NCBI GenBank assembly: GCA_003635195.1
Contig: PYIY01000082.1
Span: 20,533 to 84,532, forward strand
Origin: Candidatus Poribacteria bacterium
Lineage (GTDB): Bacteria > Poribacteria > WGA-4E > WGA-3G
Direction: 5' to 3'
Length of the DNA: 64,000 bases
Notes under the pieces: generated by a model
What the model was told of the DNA's origin: nothing
Seen by the model: only the letters and a program-made list of their open reading frames with translations
The model's database searches: none
In this document: in pieces, positions 45,281 to 57,457 of the stretch
Position numbering within the stretch: position 1 is the first letter of the stretch
Layout of the letters: each line of letters starts with the position of its first letter
Position numbers and translations under genes: made by a program

Positions 45281-45406
45281 TGTCGCTCGCGATTCCTTAT
45301 GATTTGCGTCGCAGTAAAAAGTTGGTTGATAAAAAGCCTATATTCTGATAAATTTTAATCGTTGCATGTGTAAAAGTCAAGTCAAATTTTGTATCTGGAG
45401 TTTTTT

Positions 45407-46765
45407 ATGTTTCGTCTTCCCATTGATGTTGAAGGCTTTCCACTCGGTAAAGGACCGATGGTAATGCTGGTGCTCTTTCTCATCTCCACGCTTTTCATCT
45501 TCGGACGTTCCGAGGAACAGGGTGAAGATCTGGAATTTTGGATTTTTGCGAACACGCACTACGAAGAATACCAGCCACGCGTGCCAATTTTTGAGGCACA
45601 GCATCCGGGAGTCAACGTCCGGCTCATCAATTTCGGTGGTACGATGCACGATAAACTCCTCGCTGCGATGTTGTCCAATTTCGGTGCACCGGATCTCGTT
45701 GAGGTAGAGATTACATCCATCGGTCGGTTTCTCAAAGGCGCGATTGATGAGGTCGGATTTGTCGATCTACGTCCGCGTTTAGAAAGCGAAGGGTGGATGG
45801 ACAAGTTGGTCGTCAGTCGGTTCACACCGTGGTCTTATCGCGGACGGATTTACGGTATCCCGCACGACTTACACCCCGTTGTGCTGCTTTACCGAGATGA
45901 CCTCTTTAAAGCGGCAGGCGTTGAGATGACAGCGGTTGAAACCTGGGACGACTTCATCGCTGCTGGGAAAAAAGCGACGCGCGATCTTGATGGCGATGGC
46001 GAGGTCGACCAGTACGCGATTGTCTTAGATCGACGCACGGAAAGCGACTATTTTAGCCTGCTCCTCCAACAAGGGGGTGGCTTTTTTGATGAGGACGGCA
46101 ACGTTATTATTGACAGTGAACTCGCCATTGAGACTTTAGAATTTTTTACAGCACTATTCAACGAACATAAAATCGCGACCCCAGTATACGGTACGTGGCA
46201 CGGCGATCCGAGCAACTTTGCCGCGATGCAGGACGGCAAGATTCTCTCTATTCTTTCACCCGATTGGTACGTCGGTATTCTTAAAAGTCAGGTGCCGCAG
46301 ATGTCTGGCAAATGGAAAGCAATCGGCATGCCAGCGTGGTATCCTGGTGGTAGACGGACGACGACGCGCGGCGGCACGATGGTCGGGATTACAAAGCAGT
46401 GCGAAAACCTTGACCGCGCATGGGAACTTCTCAAGTTTACTTATTTTGATAGACCCGGTCTTATAAACCGATATGAGACGACACGGATTATTCCGCCTCT
46501 CAAATCCGCGTGGGATGCTCCTGTCTTCAGGGAACCTGATGTTTACTTGGGTGGACAACCGCTTGGTGAGTTATTTATTCAGCTGGCTCCGGATTTACCG
46601 CCACGCTATCAGAACCCTTATTGGTCGGAGGCAGCAGACCTGCTCAACGATGCGATCTTTGCTGCGGTAACAGAAAAACAGACCCCAAGAGCGGCGTTGA
46701 CAGACCTTGCTAAAAAAGTGCGCGCCCTTATGGCGAAAGATATGGATAGATGGGGAGAGATGTAG
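45407..46765 (+). CDS. Extracellular solute-binding protein of a sugar ABC importer
   Basis: This protein of about 452 residues has an N-terminal hydrophobic segment (MVMLVLFLISTLFIF) for export or anchoring, and a family 1 solute-binding core (LEFWIFANTHYEEYQPRVPIFEAQHPGVNV...YGIPHDLHPVVLLYRDDLFKAAGVE...WDDFIAAGKKAT). It should bind sugars in the periplasm. The ORF was given a start at 45407 because TGGAG lies about 6 nt upstream. The only permease following is at 46918; the usual second permease is missing here, so partners may lie elsewhere. Confidence 0.88.
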   Translation: MFRLPIDVEGFPLGKGPMVMLVLFLISTLFIFGRSEEQGEDLEFWIFANTHYEEYQPRVPIFEAQHPGVNVRLINFGGTMHDKLLAAMLSNFGAPDLVEVEITSIGRFLKGAIDEVGFVDLRPRLESEGWMDKLVVSRFTPWSYRGRIYGIPHDLHPVVLLYRDDLFKAAGVEMTAVETWDDFIAAGKKATRDLDGDGEVDQYAIVLDRRTESDYFSLLLQQGGGFFDEDGNVIIDSELAIETLEFFTALFNEHKIATPVYGTWHGDPSNFAAMQDGKILSILSPDWYVGILKSQVPQMSGKWKAIGMPAWYPGGRRTTTRGGTMVGITKQCENLDRAWELLKFTYFDRPGLINRYETTRIIPPLKSAWDAPVFREPDVYLGGQPLGELFIQLAPDLPPRYQNPYWSEAADLLNDAIFAAVTEKQTPRAALTDLAKKVRALMAKDMDRWGEM

Positions 46766-46867
46766 TTTTCTCAAACAGCATTGACTAAAGAAAGCAGTAT
46801 TAAAACCGGACATATCCTCAACTCGGCTGCGATTCACCGAAAACTATGAAGCCTAATAATTAAAAAA

Positions 46868-46963
46868 TAGAAAACGCAGCCTGAAACGAAGTGGAAGGCG
46901 ACTCTACGGAGACAAACGTGAAAAATCCAACCAACTTCACCGAACCGCAAGGAATAATTAAAA
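46868..46963 (+). repeat. Dispersed 5'-leader repeat, copy 1
   Basis: This copy ends in CACCGAACCGCAAGGAATAA and is fused in frame with the permease N-terminus. The family shares CGTAGTGGA-like sequence, a TACGGAG block and the end ACCGAACCGCAAGGAAAATT. Related copies are at 47856, 48050 and 56160. It supplies a purine-rich AAGGA but here it lies inside the coding region. Confidence 0.65.
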
Positions 46964-47841
46964 ATCTGTTCTGGAACCGACAACAAAAAATCGCGCCTTA
47001 TCTGTTTATTGCGCCGTTTTACTTGCTTTTTGTTGTCTTTATGGGGTATCCGCTCATTTCATCACTCGTGATGAGCCTCTATGAGATGCGCGGGTTCCAA
47101 AGCCGAATATTTGTCGGTTTCGGTAACTTCACAGACCTGTTCCGCGACCCTATCTTTTGGAAATCACTTCGGAATACCGCCTATTTTGCTGTAGGCACCC
47201 TCACACTCCAGTTGCCGATTGCTTTATTGTTGGCGATTCTGCTCAATTCTAAGTATGTTAAGGGGAAAAATTTTCTACGCCTCGCGTTTTTTGCACCGGT
47301 ATTGGTTGCTGGTGTCTTCGTCGCTATCATTTTCAACCTTGTCTATGACCAGCGTGCAGGCTTAGTCAACCAAGAATTCGTTCTCTTTGGCAAGGAGATT
47401 GGCTGGCTAAACGAGGAGAATTATGTGATGCCAGCTGTCATTCTAACCGGCGTTTGGCAGTGGGCAGGGTTCAACATGATCTATTTCTTGGCGGGTTTAC
47501 AAGGGATCCGGCAGGAGTTGTATGAAGCCGCAGCGGTTGACGGCGCGAACTGGTGGCAGGCATTCGTTCATATCACGCTGCCTTCACTCCGACCTGTGAT
47601 AGCCTTTGTTGTCGTTGTGTCGATGATTGGATCGCTTCAGCTCTTTGATCTCCCGTTCATTTTGACAAATGGGGGTGAGCCTGCGGATGCGGGTTCAACA
47701 ATCGTGATGTATCTCTATAAAAACGGTTTTCAGTTCATGCGCCTCGGTTATGCAGCGACAATCGGCTGGGTGCTGTTTTTCATTATTGCTGTTATATCAA
47801 TCGTACAATTGAAATTACTCGGTATCTTCCGAGATGAGTAA
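46918..47841 (+). CDS. Sugar ABC transporter permease (MalF/UgpA type)
   Basis: This protein of about 307 residues has six transmembrane segments, starting KIAPYLFIAPFYLLFVVFMGYPL. The ABC-interacting EAA loop reads YEAAAVDGANWWQAFVHITLPSL. It forms the membrane channel of a sugar importer with the binding protein upstream. The start could be GTG 46891 or GTG 46918; I chose the second, which corresponds to the ATG of the related repeat copies. Its first 14 codons derive from the dispersed leader repeat. No second permease follows. Confidence 0.85.
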   Translation: MKNPTNFTEPQGIIKNLFWNRQQKIAPYLFIAPFYLLFVVFMGYPLISSLVMSLYEMRGFQSRIFVGFGNFTDLFRDPIFWKSLRNTAYFAVGTLTLQLPIALLLAILLNSKYVKGKNFLRLAFFAPVLVAGVFVAIIFNLVYDQRAGLVNQEFVLFGKEIGWLNEENYVMPAVILTGVWQWAGFNMIYFLAGLQGIRQELYEAAAVDGANWWQAFVHITLPSLRPVIAFVVVVSMIGSLQLFDLPFILTNGGEPADAGSTIVMYLYKNGFQFMRLGYAATIGWVLFFIIAVISIVQLKLLGIFRDE

Positions 47842-47855
47842 ATAAACTAAGGTGT

Positions 47856-47945
47856 GTAGCTCGTAATGGAATGGAGAGCGGGTATACGGAGAGGAACTTT
47901 CATGACCCCAACCTGCTTCATCGAACCGCAGGGAAAATTAAAAAA
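47856..47945 (+). repeat. Dispersed 5'-leader repeat, copy 2
   Basis: This copy is nearly identical over about 90 bp to copy 3 (48050). It contains a 45-codon open frame starting ATG GAA TGG AGA at 47868 (reading EWRAGIRRGTFMTPTC and FIEPQGKLK) that ends in TAA at about 48005, with no recognisable gene after it. It may be a leftover after loss of a downstream gene such as the second permease. Confidence 0.65.
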
Positions 47946-48049
47946 AGTTTTTAACTATGTGCTCTTGGACTGTGCTCCACTACGTTACACGCAGGTTTCT
48001 GGTTAAGTCTTAACTATGTTTGAGGATTTGAAAAAATAAAATACAGCGC

Positions 48050-48139
48050 GTAGCTCGTAATGAAATGGAGAGCGGGTATACGGAGAGGAACTTTCATAAC
48101 CCCAACCTGCTTCATCGAACCGCAAGGAAAATTAAAAAT
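48050..48139 (+). repeat. Dispersed 5'-leader repeat, copy 3 (upstream of hisA)
   Basis: It matches copy 2 almost base for base and ends in CCGCAAGGAAAATTAAAAAT just before the hisA start codon, so AAGGAAA is the hisA Shine-Dalgarno sequence. The repeat frame is open and in frame with hisA, giving a possible 27-residue extension. Confidence 0.7.
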
Positions 48140-48140
48140 A

Positions 48141-48845
48141 ATGCAGATATTACCGGCGATTGATCTTCGTGACGGAAAATGTGTGAATTTAGTGCAGGGT
48201 ATAGCGACACAAGAGACGGTTTTCTCGGACGCGCCTGTAGAGATGGCGCAACGATGGCAAGCGGAAGGCGCGGAATACTTACATCTCGTGGATTTAGATG
48301 GTGCGTTTCAAGGCGAATCAGCGAACCTCCATATCGTTAGCGAGATCGTCGCTGCGCTTGATATACCTGTTCAACTTGGCGGCGGCATCCGTAGCATGGA
48401 GCGGTTGGAAACGGTTTTGGCGTTAGGCGTGGATCGCGCAATTTTAGGTACGGTTGCCCTCAAACAGCCGGATTTGGTGAAGCAGGCGTGTGCGAAGTAT
48501 GGCACACGTATTGCTGTCGGTATTGATGCGAGAGACGGAAGGGTCGCGACGGACGGATGGTTAGAAGTGTCTCAGAAGCCTGCTGTTGAATTCGCACAAG
48601 AGATGCCAGACGTGCAAACATTTATTTACACCGACATCAAGAGCGACGGCATGCTCAAGGGGCCGAATGTTAATGCGACAGCGGCTATTATTAATACTGT
48701 TCCTGCGAAGGTAATTGCTTCGGGAGGTGTCACGTCGCTCACTGACGTAACCGCTTTGAAGCAGATCGGTGCCAGCGGTGTGATTATAGGGCGGGCATTG
48801 TATACTGGTGACCTTGCGCTACGAGATGCTATCGCTGCAGGATGA
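48141..48845 (+). CDS. hisA: Phosphoribosylformimino-AICAR ribotide isomerase HisA
   Basis: This 234-residue TIM-barrel protein starts MQILPAIDLRDGKCVNL, with the HisA catalytic Asp in AIDLRDG. Further marks are LHLVDLDGAF, LGGGIRS, the second catalytic Asp in GIDARDG, YTDIKSDGM and ASGGV phosphate-binding strands. It performs the Amadori rearrangement, the fourth step of histidine synthesis. I start it at 48141 and not at the in-frame ATG 48060, whose extra residues come from the repeat. No other his gene is in the window. Confidence 0.93.
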   Translation: MQILPAIDLRDGKCVNLVQGIATQETVFSDAPVEMAQRWQAEGAEYLHLVDLDGAFQGESANLHIVSEIVAALDIPVQLGGGIRSMERLETVLALGVDRAILGTVALKQPDLVKQACAKYGTRIAVGIDARDGRVATDGWLEVSQKPAVEFAQEMPDVQTFIYTDIKSDGMLKGPNVNATAAIINTVPAKVIASGGVTSLTDVTALKQIGASGVIIGRALYTGDLALRDAIAAG

Positions 48846-48929
48846 GAAGGGTAGGCGCGGTTTGATAAAGTTTAATTATCTGTAATCCACTCCAACTATT
48901 TTTAGTCACAAACGAGGGGAAGATTTTTC

Positions 48930-49760
48930 ATGGGAAGATTAGAGGGTAAAGTCGCCATCGTAACAGGGGCTGGTAGAGGGCATGCTGAGGCAGTCGCGCG
49001 GAGATTCGCAAAGGAAGGCGCAGCAGTTTCTATCTGTGATGTGATTCCAGTGCAGGAATTAGAGGCGAAGGTAGGTTCAGAGATCAGAGCCATCGGTGGA
49101 GATGTCCTCTGCTTTGAGACCGATGTTTCACAAGAAGCACCTGTCAATGAGATGGTCGCTGCTACTATTGAAAAATTCGGCACCGTCGATATACTTGCCA
49201 ATGTTGTTGGTATCGCTGGACCAACAAAAGATGTCTGGGATATGAGTTTGGAAGAATGGCGACGCACGCTTGAAGTCAATCTCGATTCGTTGTTTATTTG
49301 TTCTAAAGCCGTTCTACCGGAAATGATCCGCAAGAAGTACGGAAAGATCATAAACTTCAGTTCTGGAACAGGCAAACAGCCGCTTTCACATAGAGCACCT
49401 TATGCGACCTCAAAGATGGGAGTCATCGGTTTCACACGGACGCTCGCTGCGGATGTCGGGCGCTACAATATCAACGTCAACGCTATCTGTCCCGGTTGGC
49501 ATACGGAGAGAAGCTTGGAACTTGCGAGAGGCAGAGCCGAATATATGAACAAACCCTTTGACGAAGCGGCGTTACGTGATAGATATGAACAGGAAAACCC
49601 GAAAAGTGTCATCGCTGGCAGGTGGTGTGCAGATGAAGGCTATAAGGATAAAGGTTCGCGATCTGAGGATGCCGCTGCATTAGCCGTCTTCCTTGCCTCA
49701 GACGAGTCTGCGAACATGACAGGACAAGACATCAACACTGGCGGGACAGTCATGTGGTAG
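48930..49760 (+). CDS. Short-chain dehydrogenase/reductase
   Basis: This 276-residue SDR protein has VAIVTGAGRGHAEAVARRF as cofactor motif (the usual GxGIG is altered to GRGHA), an NVVG segment after beta4, a catalytic Ser in NFSSG, and YATSKMG (Tyr-Lys). The end GQDINTGGTVMW is typical. It reduces or oxidises a hydroxy compound; the substrate is unknown. GAGGGG lies about 9 nt upstream. Confidence 0.9.
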   Translation: MGRLEGKVAIVTGAGRGHAEAVARRFAKEGAAVSICDVIPVQELEAKVGSEIRAIGGDVLCFETDVSQEAPVNEMVAATIEKFGTVDILANVVGIAGPTKDVWDMSLEEWRRTLEVNLDSLFICSKAVLPEMIRKKYGKIINFSSGTGKQPLSHRAPYATSKMGVIGFTRTLAADVGRYNINVNAICPGWHTERSLELARGRAEYMNKPFDEAALRDRYEQENPKSVIAGRWCADEGYKDKGSRSEDAAALAVFLASDESANMTGQDINTGGTVMW

Positions 49761-49866
49761 TTAGGAACCGCTGCGGTTTTGTGGTGTACTCGCCCCGACG
49801 ACTCTCACTGTGAGGCGAAACGCGCATTCGGCGTTGATTCATGCGATCTGCATTGCCAACTTTTTT

Positions 49867-51180
49867 TCAGAATGCAAACCTATCCCTATCTGCTTTCGCC
49901 TTCGCCTCATTCACAAACCCTAACAGGATCAACCCAGCAATAAAGAAAATCATCAATGAAATAATGGCAAGACGGGCACTGCCGGTGAGCTGTTCGATAA
50001 CACCGAACGTTACGGGTCCCCAAATTGAGGAAAACTTGCTGAAGACAGAATAGAATCCGTAAAACTCCGCACTTGCCTGCTCTGGAATCATCGCCCCATA
50101 AAAGGAACGGCTCAACGCCTGTGTCCCACCGAGGACCACACCAACAACTATTCCCAAAACAAAAAATTCTGTTGCGGTATGAATGAAGTATCCATACGTA
50201 ACAACCCCACTCCATAAAACTAAGGCGAACATCACGGAGCGTTTCGCACCGATACGATTTGCGAGCCGACTGAAGATCAGCGCGCCGCCTATTGCAACGA
50301 CTTGCACGAGGAGAAGCGTCACCATGAGTTCCGTTGTCGAAAGATTTAATTCTTCTGTGCCGTAAATTGTCGCCATACTGGTAACGGTGTGGATACCGTC
50401 GTTGTAAATCATATAGGCGATAAGGAAGAGGGTGAGGTGTTTAAAGCGTCCGACCCGTTTCGCGGTTGAAAGCGTCCGACTGATGCCGAGGATGAGGTAG
50501 GCGATAGGTTTGGGTTTGTTGCGGTGTGCCTCTGGAAGTTGATACGACGTTTTTTCCTCTTTTAGGTATTTCAGCGTCAACAAGGTCCACCCTGCCCACC
50601 AGAGCCCCGTCATCGCCATCCCGATGCGTGCCGCCATCGCTTGGCCTTCCGGTGTCTTTTGCGTGGCGACGAGTCCAAGTGCAATCGCAAATTGGAGCGA
50701 CCCTCCGATGTATCCGAACGCGTAGCCTCTGGCAGAAACGGCATCCATTTTGTCCTCAGAGGCGATCTGTGGTAAGAACGCATCGTAGAAAACATTACCG
50801 CCGACAAAACAAATTTGAGAACCGAGAAATAGCACGATCGTCAATCCGACATCACCGGAGCCGCAAAAATAGAGCATTGTCGCGAAGATACTGCCCATAT
50901 ACGCGAACCCCATAAGAAACCGTTTTTTTGCGGCAGAGAAATCGGCAATGGCGCCAAGCACGGGTGCAAAGAGGAACACGCAGAACGCCGCGGTTCCCAA
51001 CATATAGCCCCACAACGCCGTCGCACTCACATTCATGCCGAGAATGTCCACACCTGCTTCGCCTACAATGGCTTTCGCAAAATAATTTGGCAATATGGCT
51101 GCGATCACAGTGGTGATATAGGCTGAATTCGCGCAGTCATACATGCACCAACCGAAGATCGTTTTCTTATCGTTTTTCAT
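49867..51180 (-). CDS. MFS transporter of the UMF1 (Atg22-like) family
   Basis: This 437-residue protein has 11-12 transmembrane segments. It starts MKNDKKTIFGWCMYDCANSAYITTV, a near-perfect UMF1 family opening (WxxYDxANSAY), and has PVLGAIADFSAAKKRFL. The UMF1 family includes yeast Atg22, which exports amino acids from the vacuole; bacterial substrates are unknown. It is convergent with the SDR gene. Confidence 0.9.
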   Translation of the reverse strand: MKNDKKTIFGWCMYDCANSAYITTVIAAILPNYFAKAIVGEAGVDILGMNVSATALWGYMLGTAAFCVFLFAPVLGAIADFSAAKKRFLMGFAYMGSIFATMLYFCGSGDVGLTIVLFLGSQICFVGGNVFYDAFLPQIASEDKMDAVSARGYAFGYIGGSLQFAIALGLVATQKTPEGQAMAARIGMAMTGLWWAGWTLLTLKYLKEEKTSYQLPEAHRNKPKPIAYLILGISRTLSTAKRVGRFKHLTLFLIAYMIYNDGIHTVTSMATIYGTEELNLSTTELMVTLLLVQVVAIGGALIFSRLANRIGAKRSVMFALVLWSGVVTYGYFIHTATEFFVLGIVVGVVLGGTQALSRSFYGAMIPEQASAEFYGFYSVFSKFSSIWGPVTFGVIEQLTGSARLAIISLMIFFIAGLILLGFVNEAKAKADRDRFAF

Positions 51181-51451
51181 AGTTCTCCTGCCTGTGAGAT
51201 GATCAGGATGAGATTTTCAGTGTATTTTCTCATGTTTTCGGAAGGAAATCAACAAGATTCGTGATTGGCAGTCAGCGGATAAATTGTCTGAATCGCGGAT
51301 TACGCGGATTGCGCGGATTACACGGAGCGGAGATATTTCTGTCTGAATCAGGATTTACAGGATTCAAGGATTTTCAGGATATAGATCGAATTGGGGGGTG
51401 GCAGTGAGAGCGTGAGGGTTCCACGCTCTCACTGCCGTTACTTCGCCGAGA
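51181..51451. repeat. Intergenic repeats and a hairpin downstream of katG
   Basis: Two short-period repeats fill most of the gap: GGATTACGCGGATTGCGCGG (about 51295-51330) and CAGGATTTACAGGATTCAAG (about 51348-51380). At about 51401-51437 a hairpin with 15-bp arms (GGCAGTGAGAGCGTG) lies just after the katG stop and may work as its terminator, although no T-run follows. No gene is visible. Confidence 0.6.
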
Positions 51452-53903
<2,452 letters not shown>

Positions 53904-56117
53904 ATGGATTATCTATGTAGATGGCTATCAATTTTACTTCTCTTTTCCATCGGTGTTGGTGCCAATGCCGAAACTGAGGAACTTCAAGCAGAAGCGTACC
54001 GCACATACGAAAGTGTTGAGATCGATGGTGAACTGACAGAGTCTGACTGGCAGAAAGCAACGCCTATCCGTCAATTTATTCAATATGAACCCGATGCGGG
54101 TGCCCCTTTAACAGAAGCAACAGAGGTGCGTATCCTTTATGATGACAAATACATCTATTTCGGTTTTGTTTGCAGTGAATCTGACCGCTCTAAGATTATT
54201 GCCAACAAGATGCGCCGCGATACGATGTTATGGGATAACGACAACGTCTTTGTGCTGTTAGATACTTATAATGACCGGCGCAGTGGGTTCTTTTTCCGTG
54301 TGAATCCGTTGGGTGCGCGAGAAGATGTGGCGATAATGGACAGCGGCGACAGCCGAAACGAGAACTGGAATGCCGTTTGGGACAGCAAGGGAAAAATTAA
54401 TAGCGATAATTGGACAACAGAAATTGCGATTCCGTTCAGTCAACTTAGGTTTAAAGACGAAGCAGCGTTAACATGGGGTTTGAACCTTGGACGTACAATT
54501 CAGAAAAATCAGGAAGAAGGCACGTGGGCACCCGTGCCAGCAGCATATACTTTTTTGGCGCGCTATCGGACGACGAGCTTAGGCACACTTACCGGTTTAT
54601 CCGAGGTTTCACAACGCCGGAATATCGAGGTTCTGCCGTATCTACTCCCTGGTGTCGCCCGGACAGAAGAAGAAGGGACAGTGGGTGTGCTCGACTTCGG
54701 GGCAGATATGAAAGTGAGCCTCACCTCAAACCTGACCGCTGATCTCACAGTCAATACAGACTTCGCGCAGGTTGAAGCGGATCGGGAACAGGCAAATTTA
54801 ACACGGTTTAGTCTCTTTTTTCCAGAAAAACGCCAATTTTTCTTGGAAGGCGCAGGTTTGTTGGATTTCGGTATTCCACGCACGAGTTTCAATGCGCCAC
54901 CACCGCTTCTACTTTTCTACAGTCGTCGCATCGGTATTGAAGAAGGACATGCTATCCCGATTCTGGGGGGTGGCAAGGTTACAGGTAAGGTCGGAGGCTT
55001 CGGCGTAGGGTTGCTGAATGTTCTCACCAATAAGTATGCAGCCGATGCGACAGAAAATTTGGACGCAGTTGATGTGGATAGGACAAACTATTCAGTGCTG
55101 CGGATTAAGCGCGATCTGTTCACTGGGTCGAGTCTCGGTATGATTGCGGTTAATAAGCAAGGTCTTGACACGCATAATCGCGCCACTGGCGTTGATTTTA
55201 TCTACCGTCCCACCGGTAGTATGAATTTTCGAGGCCTCTGGGCACGCACCTTTGATCCAGACGGCACCCAAGACGATCCCATCAACGCGCAACAAAGACC
55301 CGAAAACACGAATGCGTTGTATTTCGGTGGCAATTGGCAGAGCGAAGTCGCACGCGTGAACGCTTCCTATACAGACATCGGTGAGGATTTCAACCCTGAA
55401 GTCGGCTACGTATATCGCACCGGTTCACGTTGGCTCCGAGGTGAAGTCCGCGGAACACCTTATCTTCATTGGTACGGTTTCCGGCGGATGTGGATTGGAC
55501 CTGAGATTGATATTATCCTCAATTCGGACAACGAATTGGAGACGCGAACTTTTATCTGGAGCACGTGGCTTGAATTGGAAACCAACGGTTGGGGCGGCCT
55601 CCGAATCTACCGGAATTTTGAGAACCTGACCGAGGACTTTGAAATTCGCGAAGGGATTATCATTCCAAAAGGTCAGTACAGTTACAACAACTACAGTCTT
55701 ATGCTCAATGCTGAAGGCAATGTTTTTAACGGACGTCTGGGGTTTAACATTGGAAATTTCTATAACGGTACCCGACGTGGATTTGAGCTTCGACTCGATC
55801 TCCGACTCACTGGACGCTTCAGTTTGGAACCGAGATACGAGTTTAACCGCATCACACTGCCAGACGGTTCGTTTGACACTAACGTTTTCGGAGGGCGCGT
55901 CGGTTATTCTTTCTCCACGGACCTTTTTACGAAACTCTACGTACAATGGAACAGCGACCGAAATCTGGTTACCACGAATTTCTTAGTCAATTACATCTAC
56001 AGCCCCGGTAGTGATTTCTATTTCGTTTTCAATCAGACGTATGGAACAGACAGCGTGACATCGGGGTTAATGGATACAACTGTGGTTGGTAAAGTAACGT
56101 ATTGGTGGAATCCGTGA
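53904..56117 (+). CDS. DUF5916 outer-membrane protein with CBM9-like domain
   Basis: This 737-residue protein has a signal peptide (LCRWLSILLLFSIGVGANAE). A family 9 carbohydrate-binding-like domain follows (VEIDGELTESDWQKATPIRQFIQYEPDAG...), then a long beta-barrel-like C-terminal part with alternating strands ending in TYWWNP. This is the layout of DUF5916 proteins, thought to be outer-membrane channels that handle glycans. The ATG at 53904 is chosen; an in-frame TTG lies 3 codons upstream. It stands between katG and the enolase-superfamily gene. Confidence 0.85.
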   Translation: MDYLCRWLSILLLFSIGVGANAETEELQAEAYRTYESVEIDGELTESDWQKATPIRQFIQYEPDAGAPLTEATEVRILYDDKYIYFGFVCSESDRSKIIANKMRRDTMLWDNDNVFVLLDTYNDRRSGFFFRVNPLGAREDVAIMDSGDSRNENWNAVWDSKGKINSDNWTTEIAIPFSQLRFKDEAALTWGLNLGRTIQKNQEEGTWAPVPAAYTFLARYRTTSLGTLTGLSEVSQRRNIEVLPYLLPGVARTEEEGTVGVLDFGADMKVSLTSNLTADLTVNTDFAQVEADREQANLTRFSLFFPEKRQFFLEGAGLLDFGIPRTSFNAPPPLLLFYSRRIGIEEGHAIPILGGGKVTGKVGGFGVGLLNVLTNKYAADATENLDAVDVDRTNYSVLRIKRDLFTGSSLGMIAVNKQGLDTHNRATGVDFIYRPTGSMNFRGLWARTFDPDGTQDDPINAQQRPENTNALYFGGNWQSEVARVNASYTDIGEDFNPEVGYVYRTGSRWLRGEVRGTPYLHWYGFRRMWIGPEIDIILNSDNELETRTFIWSTWLELETNGWGGLRIYRNFENLTEDFEIREGIIIPKGQYSYNNYSLMLNAEGNVFNGRLGFNIGNFYNGTRRGFELRLDLRLTGRFSLEPRYEFNRITLPDGSFDTNVFGGRVGYSFSTDLFTKLYVQWNSDRNLVTTNFLVNYIYSPGSDFYFVFNQTYGTDSVTSGLMDTTVVGKVTYWWNP

Positions 56118-56159
56118 TATTTTTTGATTGCAATTTTCGCTTCTATCCGCCAGAAAACC

Positions 56160-56247
56160 GTAGCCCGTAACGTAGTGGAGGGCGGATCTACGGAGTGGCA
56201 CTTTATTCATCAAACTGACTCGACCGAACCGCAAGGAAAGTTAAAAA
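56160..56247 (+). repeat. Dispersed 5'-leader repeat, copy 4 (upstream of the dehydratase)
   Basis: It begins CGTAACGTAGTGGAGGGCGG and ends ACCGAACCGCAAGGAAAGTT just before the dehydratase start, supplying its Shine-Dalgarno AAGGAAA. Its own reading frame (VEGGSTEWHFIHQTDSTEPQ) is open and ends in TGA overlapping the downstream ATG (ACATGA), which would couple translation. Confidence 0.65.
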
Positions 56248-56248
56248 C

Positions 56249-57367
56249 ATGAAGATTGTTGATGTGAAAACTTATCTCGTTGATGTCCCGCCACCGCATT
56301 GGGGTGGAAGACGTTGGATTTTCGTCAAACTGGTGACCGATGAAGGCATTGAGGGTGTAGGCGAATGTACCTACCACACGCAACTCAATCATGTCGTCGT
56401 TGAACTCATCAAAGACTGGGGCGAGCGTTTCTTGATTGGCGCGGATCCGTTTCGGATTGAAAGAATCTGGACAACGCTCTATGAAGGTCCCTGCGTACGG
56501 CACTCCGGCCCGTTGACGACACCCGCGATGAGCGCGATTGAGATGGCGTGTTGGGACATCGTTGGAAAGGCGTTGAATCAACCGATTTACAACCTGTTAG
56601 GCGGCATGTTCCATGAGAAATTGCGCGCCTACTCCTATCTCTTGCAATGGCGGCGCGGCGATTCTCCAGAACAGACAGGCGAACTCGCGCTCTCTTACGT
56701 CGAAAAGGGATTTACTGCCGTCAAGTTTGATCCGGTAGACGCAAGGACTGCCGATAGGTTAGAGACGCTCAACTACGCAGAGAGCGTCATCCGAGGGATT
56801 CGCGATGCTGTGGGTGATAGATGCGATATTCTGATCGGGACGCACGGGCAGTTCAACACGAACAGTGCAATCCGGTTCGCGAAACGCGTCGAACAGTATG
56901 ATCCACTCTGGTTTGAGGAACCGATACCACCGGAAAATATCAAGGAGATGGCACGCGTCGCCCAATCAACAAGCATCCCGATTGCGACTGGAGAACGGTT
57001 GCTGACGAAATACGAGTTCGCGGATCTGCTCGAACAACAGGCAGCGTCTATTCTGCAGATGGATTTGACGATTACAGGCGGTATCCTTGAGGCGAAGAAG
57101 ATTGCATCTATGGGTGAAGCACACTACGCGCAGATCGCACCACATCTGTATGGCGGTCCGATTGGCGGTGCAGCGAATATCCAGCTGGATGTCTGTAGCC
57201 CGAATTTCTTGATTCAGGAAGGTATCCATACGTGGGAGGGTTTCCATGCCGATATTCTTAAGGAACCGTTGCAGTGGGAAGATGGCTATATCATCCCGTC
57301 AACGAAGCCCGGACTCGGTGTCGAATTGAACGACGCGGTTTTAGAGAAGCATTCGGTCGTGGTTTGA
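56249..57367 (+). CDS. Enolase-superfamily (mandelate racemase/dehydratase) enzyme
   Basis: This 372-residue protein has the N-terminal capping domain and a TIM barrel. Metal-binding acids are in DILIGTHGQFN (the first position, usually Asp, is followed by His), WFEEPIPPEN, and ATGERLLTKYEF; a C-terminal YAQIAPHLYGG carries the general base His. It resembles galactonate dehydratase-type enzymes that dehydrate sugar acids. The precise substrate cannot be told. A dispersed leader repeat provides its ribosome-binding site. Confidence 0.9.
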   Translation: MKIVDVKTYLVDVPPPHWGGRRWIFVKLVTDEGIEGVGECTYHTQLNHVVVELIKDWGERFLIGADPFRIERIWTTLYEGPCVRHSGPLTTPAMSAIEMACWDIVGKALNQPIYNLLGGMFHEKLRAYSYLLQWRRGDSPEQTGELALSYVEKGFTAVKFDPVDARTADRLETLNYAESVIRGIRDAVGDRCDILIGTHGQFNTNSAIRFAKRVEQYDPLWFEEPIPPENIKEMARVAQSTSIPIATGERLLTKYEFADLLEQQAASILQMDLTITGGILEAKKIASMGEAHYAQIAPHLYGGPIGGAANIQLDVCSPNFLIQEGIHTWEGFHADILKEPLQWEDGYIIPSTKPGLGVELNDAVLEKHSVVV

Positions 57368-57457
57368 AGGATATTGTTTAACTGAATTGTTCAGCGAAAA
57401 ATGGGTTAAAGAGCATTAACGCGTTGATTGGAAATCCAGCAGATAAGGATATTTGCT

